Assembly (NCBI RefSeq): GCF_020623625.1
Contig: NC_060205.1
Span: 117,501 to 181,500 of the forward strand
Length of the DNA stretch: 64,000 nucleotides
Origin: Saccharomycodes ludwigii
Lineage: Eukaryota > Ascomycota > Saccharomycetes > Saccharomycodales > Saccharomycodaceae
Reading direction: 5' to 3'
Shown piece by piece: positions 8,652-19,300 of this stretch. The first letter of the stretch is position 1. Each line of letters begins with the position of its first letter. The position numbers were made by a program, and so were the translations under genes. The notes beneath the pieces were generated by a model that was given only the letters and a program-made list of their open reading frames with translations, was not told where the DNA came from and searched no databases.

Positions 8652-8874
8652 AGTAATAATAAATCCGCAAACTTTTGATTCCTTTTGACCGTTCCCAATT
8701 ACCAGACTTACATGTTGTCCGTTGTCCGGTTTGTACACCACTCGGAATTTGGGTTTTCCCTCTCTTTTGTTTTTTTTTTTTTTCCTTGAAAAAAATATAA
8801 TAATAATTCTCTGTAAAGAAATAGCTATTTTTATAATTAAACTTAAAACCATAACTATCCCAACTCCATTCACC
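8466..8874. promoter_or_regulatory. PEX39-GPI14 divergent promoter
   Basis: 409 bases between divergent starts. It holds an A tract of about 31 (8619-8649) and a T tract near 8768-8783. Between them is a cluster of TCCG-type motifs: GTCCG at 8717-8721, GTCCGG at 8724-8729, and TCGGAA at 8742-8747 on the other strand. The GPI14 frame stays open through here for 51 codons but without an ATG, so this part is taken as leader, not coding. Confidence 0.6.
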
Positions 8875-10182
8875 ATGACTCTTACCGAAATTATTACTAG
8901 ATCGCCTATATTCACCAAATGGTCAGTGGTACTTACTATTAGTTTATTGCTGAGATTAATCTTTTTCCTATATGGAATATATCAAGATACATACTTTCAA
9001 GTTAAATACACAGATATAGATTATTATGTTTTCCATGACGCAAGCCGCTACGTTTATAATGGAAATCAATCACCATATCTAAGAGATACATACAGATATA
9101 CCCCCTTATTGAGTTGGCTGCTATTGCCAAACCACATTTTCCAATGGATTCATATGGGCAAGTTTATTTTTCTTATATTCGATCTATTAACCGGTGTGTT
9201 TATACATTCTATCTTAACAAACACAAACAAAAGTATTAGAAAGCAAAATTTTTTATGGAGTACTCTTTGGTTGTATAATCCCATGGTTATAACAATATCT
9301 ACTCGAGGTAATGCAGAAAGTGTATTATGTTTTATTATAATGCTGTGTTTTTACTTATTACAAAAACAACATTATATACTGGGTGGAATTGCATACGGGT
9401 TAAGCATTCACTTCAAAATCTATCCTATAATATATTGCATACCTATGTTCTATTACTACGGCTTTATTACCAAAAATTTTAAAATTAGCAAAAGAATATT
9501 GATATTGTTCAAGATTGCTATAAGCTCTATATCTACCATATTAGCATTGAATTATTTGATGTACAAAATATATGGATATGAATTTATCTATCACTCTTAT
9601 TTGTACCATTTAATTAGAACTGATCATAGACATAACTTTTCCATATGGAATTTATTGTTGTATTTAGAATCTTCAATGTCAAGCAACAATATAAGTAATG
9701 GATATTATAAGTTTTTACCTCAATTGATCATATCTTTTGTTGCCATTCCTACCTTAATTTTATCATCTATTCATGATTTTATCGGGCTTTTAAACGTTTT
9801 ATTTATCCAAACTTATGCGTTTGTTATTTTCAATAAGGTAATCACTTCGCAATACTTTATATGGTATTTATTGTTTTTACCACTATATTTATCCAATATT
9901 AATGATAACAACAATAACAATGGACGAGGTAAGGCAAAAGTTTTACATATTTTTAAAATTTTACTTATATGGGTATCTACGCAAGCTATTTGGCTGTATT
10001 TTGCGTATTATTTAGAATTTCAAGGCTTAAATTGTTTTTATCCCTGGCTATTTATTGGCCATCTGTGGTTTTTCATCGGAAATGTTTATATTTTGGGTAA
10101 ATTAATTGATGGATTGATTATAAGTGAATTAAATTATTCCATTTGTTGCGCAAATATTGATGAGAATAAAAAAACCCAATAG
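8875..10182 (+). CDS. GPI14: GPI mannosyltransferase 1 (alpha-1,4-mannosyltransferase)
   Basis: Adds the first mannose to the GPI-anchor precursor on the lumenal side of the ER (PIG-M family), using dolichol-phosphate mannose. The 435-residue protein starts MTLTEIITRSPIF. The upstream open frame has no ATG, and S. cerevisiae Gpi14 has about 403 residues. A first membrane helix (LTISLLLRLIFFLYGIYQD) precedes the lumenal loop VKYTDIDYYVFHDASRYVY with the DxD-like TDIDY catalytic motif, then RDTYRYTPLLSWLL, both hallmark PIG-M sequences. Eight or more further hydrophobic helices follow. A short Asn insertion lies in the late cytosolic or lumenal loop. PEX39 upstream matches the YJR012C-YJR013W pair; TMA22 (YJR014W) is further right, with SKI6 and FYV8 interleaved. 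Confidence 0.93.
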   Translation: MTLTEIITRSPIFTKWSVVLTISLLLRLIFFLYGIYQDTYFQVKYTDIDYYVFHDASRYVYNGNQSPYLRDTYRYTPLLSWLLLPNHIFQWIHMGKFIFLIFDLLTGVFIHSILTNTNKSIRKQNFLWSTLWLYNPMVITISTRGNAESVLCFIIMLCFYLLQKQHYILGGIAYGLSIHFKIYPIIYCIPMFYYYGFITKNFKISKRILILFKIAISSISTILALNYLMYKIYGYEFIYHSYLYHLIRTDHRHNFSIWNLLLYLESSMSSNNISNGYYKFLPQLIISFVAIPTLILSSIHDFIGLLNVLFIQTYAFVIFNKVITSQYFIWYLLFLPLYLSNINDNNNNNGRGKAKVLHIFKILLIWVSTQAIWLYFAYYLEFQGLNCFYPWLFIGHLWFFIGNVYILGKLIDGLIISELNYSICCANIDENKKTQ

Positions 10183-10517
10183 TTTAACTACTTTTTTGAT
10201 GTATAATATTTATATTCGATTCCCCAGCTTGACTTTTTTTTTCTTTTTCTTTTTTTTTATTTCTAAATTTTTGTTGTTGTTTTTTTTTTTTTTTTTTCTG
10301 TTTTTTTTTAAAATTTCTTTTTTTTTTTTTTTTTTTTTTTTTATATTAATAAAAAATTCCTTTTTATATTTCATTGCATTTTTTTTTTTGGAATAAAATA
10401 AAAATAAAAAGACGAAACCTATATAAGATTTTGCATTAACCTGTTGATTATTATCCTCATTGTTTTCTCGATTCATTAAACAACAATAACACTAAAAAAG
10501 GACAACAAAATATATCC
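10183..10517. other. T-rich spacer between GPI14 and SKI6
   Basis: Mostly pyrimidine tracts: several T runs between 10230 and 10390 (the longest about 23) broken by single other bases. Open frames in it encode only Phe or Lys runs. It should hold the GPI14 trailer and the SKI6 promoter. Confidence 0.5.
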
Positions 10518-11252
10518 ATGTCCAGATTAGAAATTTACTCGCCAGAAGGTTTACGCTTAGATGGAAGACGTTGGAATGAATTGCGCAGATTTGAATGTTC
10601 TACAACAAATAGTGGAAACCATGATGGTTCTTCTTATTTAGAACAGGGCCAAAACAAAATAATAACCATAGTTAATGGTCCTATGGAACCCAACAATAGA
10701 TCCCAAATTAATCAATCTAATGCTATCCTAAAAGTATCTATAAATATAACAAAATTTAGTAAAATGAAAAGAAGTAAAAGTTCACACAAAAATGAAAAAA
10801 GAGTTTTAGAAATGCAAATTGCATTAGAAAGAACATTCAATGAAAGCATCATGCTACATTTATATCCACGTACTTTAATTGAGATCAGCATACATGTTTT
10901 ACAGCAAGATGGCGGATTGATGGGCTGTTTAATAAATGGAATAACTTTAGCATTGATTGATGCTGGTATATCGATGTATGACTATATAAGTGGTGTTTCC
11001 ATTGGATTACTAGATCAACAACCCTTACTTGATTTAAATTATTTAGAAGAAACTGCAATGAGTATGGTTACTATTGGAGTGTTGGGAAGAACCGAGAAAC
11101 TTTCTATGTTGTTAGTTGAGGATAGAATTCCGTTAGACAGACTAGAAAGCGTTTTGAGTATAGGAATCGCTGGTGCCCATAGAATTAGAGACTTGATGGA
11201 CTCCCAATTAAGAAAGAATGGTGCAAAAAGATTATCCAAGATAAATAAATAA
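10518..11252 (+). CDS. SKI6: Exosome core subunit Rrp41/Ski6
   Basis: RNase PH-fold subunit of the six-membered exosome ring, needed for 3'-5' RNA processing and decay in nucleus and cytoplasm. In eukaryotes the ring is catalytically inactive. The 244 residues (S. cerevisiae has 246) begin with the very conserved MSRLEIYSPEGLRLDGRRWN. A Gly-rich segment near 38-45 (SYLEQGQNKIITIVNGPMEP) follows, then LYPRTLIEISIHVLQQDGG, the RNase PH core helix LMGCLINGITLALIDAGI, and the C-terminal SIGIAGAHRIRDLMDSQL. It sits beside the FYV8-like gene in convergent orientation, as YGR195W does beside YGR196C. Confidence 0.95.
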   Translation: MSRLEIYSPEGLRLDGRRWNELRRFECSTTNSGNHDGSSYLEQGQNKIITIVNGPMEPNNRSQINQSNAILKVSINITKFSKMKRSKSSHKNEKRVLEMQIALERTFNESIMLHLYPRTLIEISIHVLQQDGGLMGCLINGITLALIDAGISMYDYISGVSIGLLDQQPLLDLNYLEETAMSMVTIGVLGRTEKLSMLLVEDRIPLDRLESVLSIGIAGAHRIRDLMDSQLRKNGAKRLSKINK

Positions 11253-11336
11253 CAAAACAGACATATATAAAATTTTTTGTATTTTTATTCCTCCCTTCCT
11301 ATTTTTAATTTAATTATATATAATACTAATAAATTT

Positions 11337-11343
<7 letters not shown>

Positions 11344-11381
<38 letters not shown>
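11344..11381. repeat. A38 homopolymer between convergent genes
   Basis: An uninterrupted 38-base A run between the SKI6 stop and the stop of the leftward FYV8-like gene, ending 10 bases from that stop codon. On the FYV8-like transcript it would be a U tract immediately after the stop. Such tracts flank most gene ends here. Confidence 0.95.
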
Positions 11382-11383
<2 letters not shown>

Positions 11384-11391
11384 AAGAAAAA

Positions 11392-14300
11392 TCACAACTT
11401 TTTTTTACTTATAGAATGTAAAAATCCTTTTGATTTTTCTCTCATAGAATGTTTGAAAACCTTTTTAGTTAGATGATGAACATTTTGATTGACATTTGCC
11501 ACAGTGTTGCTAACCAAATGGTTTCTCTTAGATAATTCATCCGCATTAGAATACGCTTCATGAACATGCTTGTTAACTTTATATTCATCAAATATTTGTT
11601 TGCTTTCAGTTGACTTCAAAGTTGCATCGATCCACACTGCTATATGGGTATCATATTCAGTTAATTCATCACTGTATTGCTTTAATTTCTTTAGTTTATT
11701 GGAATGTGCAATCTTAGAATCACCAATTAGTTTGTTAACATCAAAACTTGGATAATCAGGTTCACTTATTTTTAACACTACCTTGCTATTATCGTTGATT
11801 TTGAAATTACTAGTGGCACTATGATTGCTATTATCAGTATTTGAATTAGAGTATGATTGTTTTCGACCATTTTCAGCATTCGTAATATTGTGTGGATCTT
11901 CCTCGGTTTCCCCCTTTTTTTCTAGGGGTTGTTCCTCTTGCTCTTGTTGAAGTTTTATATCATCTGTTGCTGTGACAGGCAATGGTGGTAAATTTGTATT
12001 TTTGGATACTAAGCCGGGGACATTGTATATAGTAGAATTATCGTATATTGTTTTATTATCAGCAATGGTATTTATATCATCTGTAGAACTTATCGCAGGA
12101 AATGCATTCCATGTACTACCAACTTCGGAATATGTAGATACTACTCTTTTATCATTGGTAGCAGCACCAGCACCATTGATTTTGGAACTTGCATCAATCG
12201 GATTGCCATCTGCATCTCTTATAATATTAACTTCATCATTTGTTTCTTGAATAAAATTTGACCTATACGATTCACTTGCGCCAGACACAAAAGATAAATT
12301 ATCCGTATTATTATTATTATTATTATTATTACCAGTACCAGTAACAGGATTGGTAGCATTGACGCTGACAGGACTTGGCGAACGATTTTTTACTGGGGGA
12401 GGGGAACTTCCTGTTACTGTTGCGTCAAGAATATTCAGGTTAGATTCATGGGATATGTGTGACTGTGACGATGAGTCATCATTTACACTTTCAGTATCAC
12501 TATTACTGTGAGATTTACTAATAACTTGACTACTATCCTCTTCATTTGGCTCTGTAATAGTATTATTTTCTTCTTCATTTTGTAACGTAGTATCTGGATC
12601 AGTTGTTTCCATGTTGTAAGGAATAGATTTATTAGCTGGATGTTCCCCTTGTATATAATCATTATTGGCAACATGTTCTACTACAGATTCATCACCAGTA
12701 GAATTATTTTCATTACTGCTATCAGTTTTATTGTGTTTAATACCAGCATCATAGGAGTATCCATAAGTATCAGTTGTTTCTGGAATAATATCTTTCTGGA
12801 TATCTGAAATAATGTTTTTTTTAGTATTATTATTATTAGTATTAGTGTTATTATGCATGTTGCTATTAGTATAAAAATCCACATCAAAATCAGAACTGTC
12901 ACTTGAAACCAAAATAGATTGCCTAACATTTTCTTTGTTAAATTTGAAGTTGTCATCACAAATATCAGTATTTGGACTGGTATTTCCAACAATTGATGCC
13001 GTATAAGACAATGCATCGTCATCACCATCACTATAGCCATCATCATCATCATCACCACCATCACGATCATCGTCGTCGTCAGCATCAGCATCGTCACTAC
13101 CATCGTTAGTATCAGTGCCTTTTCTTTTTTCCTCTTTCTCCTTGTGTTCCTTCTCCTTTTCATTTATCGTTTCGTTATTGACATTAATATCTCCATTCCC
13201 TTTTACATTATCCTTAAGTTTATTAGCTTGATCATTGGTATCTCGGTCATCTAGATCTGAATCTGTACTATATGCATACAAATCTGAACTACTTGTTAAA
13301 TTACTAATTTCAGAAAATCTTTTGTTATTATTACTGACATTATCATTCAAACTATTATTACTGGCATGATTAAATGAATTAAAACTTGTTCTAGACACGG
13401 AATTCATATTATTATTGTTGTCGTTGTTGTTACCTTGTAAATAATCATTTTGTGTGGTAGCATCTGTATTATCAGTGTTATTTTCATTAAGTTCTTCATT
13501 TGATACCATATGTGATTGTTCATTGATATTACTGGAGGTACCATATAATTCTTTATCAATGATATCACTGTCAGATAATTCATGATTGTTATTTCTGTCC
13601 TCTTTTTCACCCAATTCTTCATTTGCATCTTCTTCTTCTTTTCCTATTACTTGCTGCTGCTGCTGCTGTTGTTGTGTATCAGTGTATACGGGATCCCTCT
13701 CAGTGTACTGTCTTTTAATAGATTTGTTGTTTATATACTGAGTGAAATATCCTCCAGTACTTGTATTACCGCTTTTATTACCATCATTAAGCACAGAAGA
13801 AGAAGGAGAAGAAGGAGAAGGAGAAGGAGAAGGAGAAGAAAAATTTTTATTTTTAATGGTCTTATCTAGATAGTAAATACCATCATCACCCTCTTCGTTT
13901 TCTTCACTATCATCATCACTAGTAACAAAAGTATCAGGATTATTTTGCTGGGCATTATCTTTTTCATCTTCTTTATTTTTACCATCATTATTCTCCTCTT
14001 TTTCACTACTACTACTACTTTGATCCATATAGATTGAATTGGTGCTACCGCTATTTTTATTTTTATTTTTATTATTGCTTTGAGTACTAGAACTATTGTT
14101 ACTCTTAATAGGCGATACTGGTTCTAAATATAAACCATCTGTATTTTTATTATTAACAATATTATTATTGTATTCATTACCCATCGATATTTTAGGTAAT
14201 GGGGGTAAATAGCTAACATCTTCATCCTGTTGTATTTCATTTTTTTGATCTGTGTTTGATTTCAAATGATCAGTATCATCATCATCATCATCATCAGCAT

Positions 14301-14436
14301 CATCATCATCATCATCCCAGTCTGACCCAGAGTAATTTACTTTAGTAGCACTTACCCACCTATAACTCTTTTTTCTCTCGACATTTGGATTAATGTCGGA
14401 GTTGGTAGAATTAGAACTAGCATTAGTGTCATCCAT
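11392..14436 (-). CDS. FYV8: FYV8-like protein, function unknown
   Basis: 1014 residues of mostly disordered sequence, rich in Asn, Asp, Ser and Glu. It has a poly-Asp block at about 40-55, a second at about 450-475, Gln and Asn runs and proline-rich spots (PPLPKI, SPPPVKNRSPSP). The N-terminus (SYRWVSATKVNYSGSDWDDD) and the C-terminal 130 residues (EPDYPSFDVNKLIGDSKIAH ... HSMREKSKGFLHSISKKKL) are lower in bias and look conserved. The name rests on position: SKI6 convergent on one side, as YGR195W is with YGR196C (FYV8). FYV8 was named for K1 killer-toxin survival and has no known biochemical role. TMA22 diverges from it here. Confidence 0.65.
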   Translation of the reverse strand: MDDTNASSNSTNSDINPNVERKKSYRWVSATKVNYSGSDWDDDDDDADDDDDDDTDHLKSNTDQKNEIQQDEDVSYLPPLPKISMGNEYNNNIVNNKNTDGLYLEPVSPIKSNNSSSTQSNNKNKNKNSGSTNSIYMDQSSSSSEKEENNDGKNKEDEKDNAQQNNPDTFVTSDDDSEENEEGDDGIYYLDKTIKNKNFSSPSPSPSPSSPSSSVLNDGNKSGNTSTGGYFTQYINNKSIKRQYTERDPVYTDTQQQQQQQQVIGKEEEDANEELGEKEDRNNNHELSDSDIIDKELYGTSSNINEQSHMVSNEELNENNTDNTDATTQNDYLQGNNNDNNNNMNSVSRTSFNSFNHASNNSLNDNVSNNNKRFSEISNLTSSSDLYAYSTDSDLDDRDTNDQANKLKDNVKGNGDINVNNETINEKEKEHKEKEEKRKGTDTNDGSDDADADDDDDRDGGDDDDDGYSDGDDDALSYTASIVGNTSPNTDICDDNFKFNKENVRQSILVSSDSSDFDVDFYTNSNMHNNTNTNNNNTKKNIISDIQKDIIPETTDTYGYSYDAGIKHNKTDSSNENNSTGDESVVEHVANNDYIQGEHPANKSIPYNMETTDPDTTLQNEEENNTITEPNEEDSSQVISKSHSNSDTESVNDDSSSQSHISHESNLNILDATVTGSSPPPVKNRSPSPVSVNATNPVTGTGNNNNNNNNTDNLSFVSGASESYRSNFIQETNDEVNIIRDADGNPIDASSKINGAGAATNDKRVVSTYSEVGSTWNAFPAISSTDDINTIADNKTIYDNSTIYNVPGLVSKNTNLPPLPVTATDDIKLQQEQEEQPLEKKGETEEDPHNITNAENGRKQSYSNSNTDNSNHSATSNFKINDNSKVVLKISEPDYPSFDVNKLIGDSKIAHSNKLKKLKQYSDELTEYDTHIAVWIDATLKSTESKQIFDEYKVNKHVHEAYSNADELSKRNHLVSNTVANVNQNVHHLTKKVFKHSMREKSKGFLHSISKKKL

Positions 14437-14886
14437 TATTATTGTTTATATTTATTATCTTTTTTTTTTTTTTTGACTAGGTTATCTCCCTTTAATTGCT
14501 GATATATGATATTTTACTTTATGTGAAAACTACTTTAATGTATTTGTAAATAACGAATATAACTTTGCACATTTTTTTCTTTTTCTATTTTTTACATAAT
14601 AATAAATAATAATAAATGGTAATAACCAACAACATCAACTGTTTATTTTTATTTTCATCCTAATTATCCGAAAATGTTATCCTAGTAGTCCGAGGTGTCC
14701 ACAAAGCGGTATAAAGGAAATGGGCAACTGAACTTTTTTTTTTTTTCTTTTTTTTTTTTTTCTCTGTAAAAATAAAAAAGAAAGGAAATTTTTTTTTTTT
14801 CCACATTTATTACCATTATTATCACAATTATTATCCTTACAAATAAAGCATGTTAATCGATAGATAGCACCAGAACAAACCGAGTG

Positions 14887-14919
<33 letters not shown>
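14437..14919. promoter_or_regulatory. FYV8-TMA22 divergent promoter
   Basis: 483 bases. It contains TCCG-type motifs (TCCGA at 14667-14671; GTCCGA at 14688-14693), several T tracts at 14733-14802, and an A31 run at 14887-14917 that ends two bases before the TMA22 ATG. The open frame upstream of that ATG has only a GTG and encodes Lys runs, so it is leader. Confidence 0.6.
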
Positions 14920-15468
14920 ATGCCTTTAAAAACTGTTGTATACTGTGATATTTGTACTTTCCCACCTGAATATTGTGAATTCAGTGGCAAAATTAAAAGA
15001 TGTAAAGTTTGGTTACAGGAAAATCATCCAGATTTATATACTAAGTTGTATGGAGAAGAAGGTAGTGCTGGCACCTCTACAGCCACAACGGAAAACAAAC
15101 TAGAAAAAAGTTTAAGAAAACTAGAGATAAAACAAGAGAATAGAGATCAAAGGGAATTAGCTAAAAAAATGGGTAGCAAGGTGGTGATTAAAAGGCTAGA
15201 AAGAACTAAGAGAAAATGTGTTGTTGCAATTAGTGGGTTGGAAGTGTTTGAGATTGATATGAAAAAATTATCTAAAACATTTGCGTCTAAATTTGCTACT
15301 GGATGTTCTGTTTCTAAAAGTGCTGTAACGGGCGATGAGATAATTGTTCAAGGCGATGTTGCCGATGAAGCTGAACAATATATCAAAACATTATTGAGCG
15401 AAAAAGGTTTAACCTCTATCAAAGTTGAAAGAGTAGACGACAAAATGAAAAAGAAGGTTAAAACTTGA
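14920..15468 (+). CDS. TMA22: Density-regulated protein homologue, ribosome recycling factor
   Basis: Yeast DENR. With Tma20 (MCT-1) it removes deacylated tRNA and recycles 40S subunits after termination. The 182 residues (S. cerevisiae about 198) start MPLKTVVYCDICTFPPEYCE, an N-terminal cysteine-rich zinc-binding segment (Cys pairs in YCDIC ... EYCEF ... RCKVW). A charged linker follows, then a C-terminal SUI1/eIF1-like domain at about 95-175 (VVIKRLERTKRKCVVAISGL ... FATGCSVSKSAVTGDEIIVQ). The start is the first ATG after the poly-A leader. Position close to GPI14 matches YJR013W-YJR014W, interrupted here by SKI6 and FYV8 from the sister track. Confidence 0.94.
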   Translation: MPLKTVVYCDICTFPPEYCEFSGKIKRCKVWLQENHPDLYTKLYGEEGSAGTSTATTENKLEKSLRKLEIKQENRDQRELAKKMGSKVVIKRLERTKRKCVVAISGLEVFEIDMKKLSKTFASKFATGCSVSKSAVTGDEIIVQGDVADEAEQYIKTLLSEKGLTSIKVERVDDKMKKKVKT

Positions 15469-16301
15469 ATAGCATTAGTAGTAATATATAATTCCTATCT
15501 AATAATATAAAATAATTTTTTATTCACATGTTGTGTAATTTATTTTGATCAGAATGTTTGAACTATACATAGTATATACACGTGATCTAAAGATAGCTTT
15601 TTAATTATTTTTGGAAAAGAGCAAATAAAACGAAGGAACGGGTTTGATACCGGGTAACAACTTAGATCAGAAAACTGTTTTTAAAATATTTGTAGGATAT
15701 GCAAGTTCGGGTAATGATAAATGTAACAATTTTAAAATGTTTTATGAATGTGGTGGATGGACAAGCGGACAGATAGATAGACGGACAGGCAATAAAAGAT
15801 GCCTGAGTTATTTATAACAAAATAAATGAAAAAATTAAAAATAAAAAAAATGCATTTTTTCTTTTTCTTTTTGTTGCTTAAAAGTTCAAAAAAAAAAAAA
15901 TTTAAAAAAAAAGGGCAGTTCTTATGGCCCTAATTTGTCATATTTAACTAATAACAATACTCCCACCAGTTATAAACTTTATTGGAAAAAAAAAAAAGAT
16001 AATTTACTGAAATATATATCAAGTTTCATACACTCAATAATAGTAATAACAATAACGGTATTATTACTAATATTCGAATCAAAAGCAATCCTTTTTATTT
16101 ATTTATTTATTTTTTTTTTTTTATTTTATTTTATTTTATTTTATTTTATTTTATTTTATTTTATTCAATTTTATTTTGTTCTAAAAAAAATTATAAACAT
16201 TAGCCCATCTAACTGTTAGGTAAACACTATTGAATCACTTTTCTCTTTTTCTGCTGCTTAATCTCTGTGCTAATCTCAATAATAATAACCTTTAAAATTC
16301 A
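15469..16301. promoter_or_regulatory. CYR1 upstream region
   Basis: 833 bases between TMA22 and CYR1. An island of higher complexity at about 15634-15806 holds two Reb1-type sites, three GGACA elements (15759-15763, 15767-15771, 15783-15787) and a hairpin with a 6-bp stem CAGGCA/TGCCTG (15786-15805). The remainder is AT-rich, with a TTTTA tandem array at about 16120-16166. A CACGTG occurs at 15579-15584. The open frames in the right part are low complexity and unlikely to be coding. Confidence 0.55.
15650..15657 (-). promoter_or_regulatory. Reb1 site
   Basis: CCGGGTAA on the + strand, a full match to the Reb1 consensus TTACCCGG read on the other strand. A second core, CGGGTAA, lies at 15708-15714. 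Reb1 positions nucleosomes at promoters and can terminate readthrough transcription. Here it lies about 650 bases before CYR1 and 180 after TMA22. Confidence 0.6.
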
Positions 16302-19300
16302 ATGTTTAACAACATTAATAGTAATACCTCAAAAGGTAACGAGGATAGAAAACTGACTGCCTTTAAAAGTAATAACAGCAATATTACAAAGACATCCACC
16401 ACTAATAGTGAGGATACGGGCTTGACCAATACCCACAGTTTTCATAGACCTTTTGGCAATAATACAGGAAAATTTGCCAACGATCCAGTCCCACCCCTAA
16501 ATAAACCAGTGGAACCTGTATTTCACAATGATCTAAACCACAAAAAGTCTTCTGAGTATAATGCAACTACTAAAGCACCAACATCCCATGTTACTAACGA
16601 GGTACCAAAACAACAACAACAACAACCAAAACATACCAAACACAAAAAGAAACTTGGTGGTTTTAATTTGAAAAAAATAGGGTCTTCCACTACATCGTTA
16701 CTGCTTGGTAATACTAACATTCTTCATTCTCTGGATACCATTAATAATAATTATAATATCAATGATAATAATATACCTACCACCATCACTACTACTGCTA
16801 ATAATAACAACAACAACAATAATAATGATGCTATTTCTTCTGGTGAAAGAAAAATTAAAAGCAATTATAAGTTTGGCAAACATTCTAACCCTACTACTAG
16901 TAAAAACACCGCCACTGTTAATAACAATAACTACGCTTCAGACAATGAAATAGATGATTCTCAAAGTGTATATTCCAACTTATCCAACTCAGGCAATTCC
17001 ATACGTCGCAAAATGTCTAGTTTGGTAGGTGGTCATGTTGCACATAACCATGATAATGATGATCGAATATCTTCTAGACATCATTCTACTGCAACAAGTA
17101 CGGTTAGTAATGGTAACAACTATAACAACCCTATTTCTACTCATAACAGTAATTCTCATGGTTCCAGTGATCACACTGCGCCAACGGATAGGAAGAAATC
17201 AGGACTTGCCCCCTTAACTAAAACTCATTCATTTTTTGGTTTATTCAGCCATAATGATCATCACAACAACAATGATAATGATAAAAGTTATATTACTTCC
17301 ACTAATACTAATAAGGACAACAAAAAAAATGTTTTAAAACAACGTTCACAACGACAACAGCAACAAATAGGCAATACTGCTGTCAATACCTCTCACCATA
17401 ATGCGACCAAAAAGCCTTCTATTACTAATAATAGTGCCTCTAAAACTCACGATGGCCCCCTACATAGCAAAAATAAAGCAGAAAATGTAATTATGCCCGT
17501 AAAGTCGAATTTAATTAAAAGGACTGATACTTTACGGAAACCATCTCGTAACATTAGTACTAAAAATATCACTGACACAATAAGTCCCCCTTCTGTTTCC
17601 AGTTCAAATATGCAAAATAATAATATTTCCAACAAAAATTCTGATACCCTTTCCTTGCCTGAACATGACAAAGGGAGAAATGAAAATGATAACAAGATCC
17701 TTGATAGACAAATGCCCAACGCTACTTCTGCTGCTAACGATAACACGACAGGTAGTATATTATCCTATGATTCGTATAATATTGACAACAAAATCAATAG
17801 TAACAACAGAACTTCGACTTTGTTTGAAGGGCCGACTCCTTTAATGAAAAATGTTTCTGCTACTAGCAGAAGGAATAGTGATTTATCCTTAAAAGGAATA
17901 GATAATACTATTACTAATATTGACGAAGCATCTAGCATTGTCTCTCATCCTACTTTACAAAAAGCCAAGACAAACTGGCAGGCACCCCAAAGTTGGGACA
18001 TTTATAATCCGGAAGAAGAAGAGGGTGGCATAACTTTAAACCGAAAACACATCAGAAAGATTCCAAAACATACTAACTCCAGCCAAGATAATAGTAATGA
18101 TGATGTTAATAAAGTTTCAGACAATAACAATCCTAATAGTAGTGTGAAATCTACTGTCATAGCTGATAAAAGCAGCGATAATAAAGGTTTGGATAATTTA
18201 AATATTAAAAAAGTTTCTACCGATACTGTTAATCCATCATCTGCCTCCCCATACATAGACAACGGTCATCAAAACGATAAGCACCAGCACCAGCACCACC
18301 ATCACCACCATCACCACCATCACAATAACAATGACAATACCACCGAAAACAATGACCATATTGCCACTAAAAAAGAGGAAAATTTGGGTGGTGCTACAAA
18401 CACCGTCATTATCAATGACAATGAAGACAGGATTATACCAGATAAAAACATTTATGAAAAGTTTGAAGATTTATCTCCATTTTCCAGTGCTTGCCCACAG
18501 GATATTAATCCAGTTAATCATAAGGATAATCACCATGAGAATACAGGACCTTCTCCGAAAAACACTACCAAAAATAGGGATATTGAACTGGAAGAACCGC
18601 TTCAAAAATTTCATAAAATTTATACTAAACCTTCCACAGATTACAACAATAACAGAGATAACTATTCGGAGTCTGATTATTACTACAACGAAGACGATAT
18701 ATGTTCGGATGAGGATGAGATTATTACTAGGCCCTTATATAGCACTTCTAGTAAAGACTCTTTTTTGAGCACAAATGCCGATAAACTACAGGACATTAGT
18801 AGTGTGTACACTACGCCCAACCATACTACCATTAACGATAAGAATACTGATGTTGGTACTTCTAGCAATTCAATTACCAATAGCGTAGCTGCCAACATTT
18901 CCTCTACATTGAATTTGTCCAAAATACATTCGAACGCTACAAAGAATATGAGCACGGTTAATAAGGGTAACCCTATTTTTTTGGTTGATAAGGACGAAGA
19001 AATCGAATGTTTTAATTATGAAAAGTATTATAACGATTTTAGTGAGGTTAATCTAAGTAGAAAATTTGCTATTCGTATTTTTAATTTGAGCGATGGCACA
19101 TTTGCGACATTATCTGCTTTTCTAACCAGCTCAGTACAAGAATTAATACCCATTTTAAAAAAAAAATTCAATGTATCATCTTCTGGGGTTTACCAAATAT
19201 CTTTGAGAATTGGTAAATTGTCAAAAGTTTTAAGACCGCACAGCAAACCGATTTCTATTCAATTAAGGTTACTACTATTGAGTGGCTATAAAAAATTTAG

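Noticed and set aside
8722-8874. 51-codon N-terminal extension of GPI14
   Set aside because: The open frame has no ATG (it begins with TTG), and its translation is poly-Phe/Ile from a T tract. The PIG-M family starts near 8875.
13582-13869. Antisense reading frame with a long Arg run
   Set aside because: Shadow of the Ser/Pro and Asp-coding repeats of the FYV8-like gene on the other strand.
15708-15806. C/D-box snoRNA (ATGATAA ... CTGA)
   Set aside because: The C box is imperfect, there is no convincing terminal stem and no guide region was identified. Kept only as part of the unexplained island.
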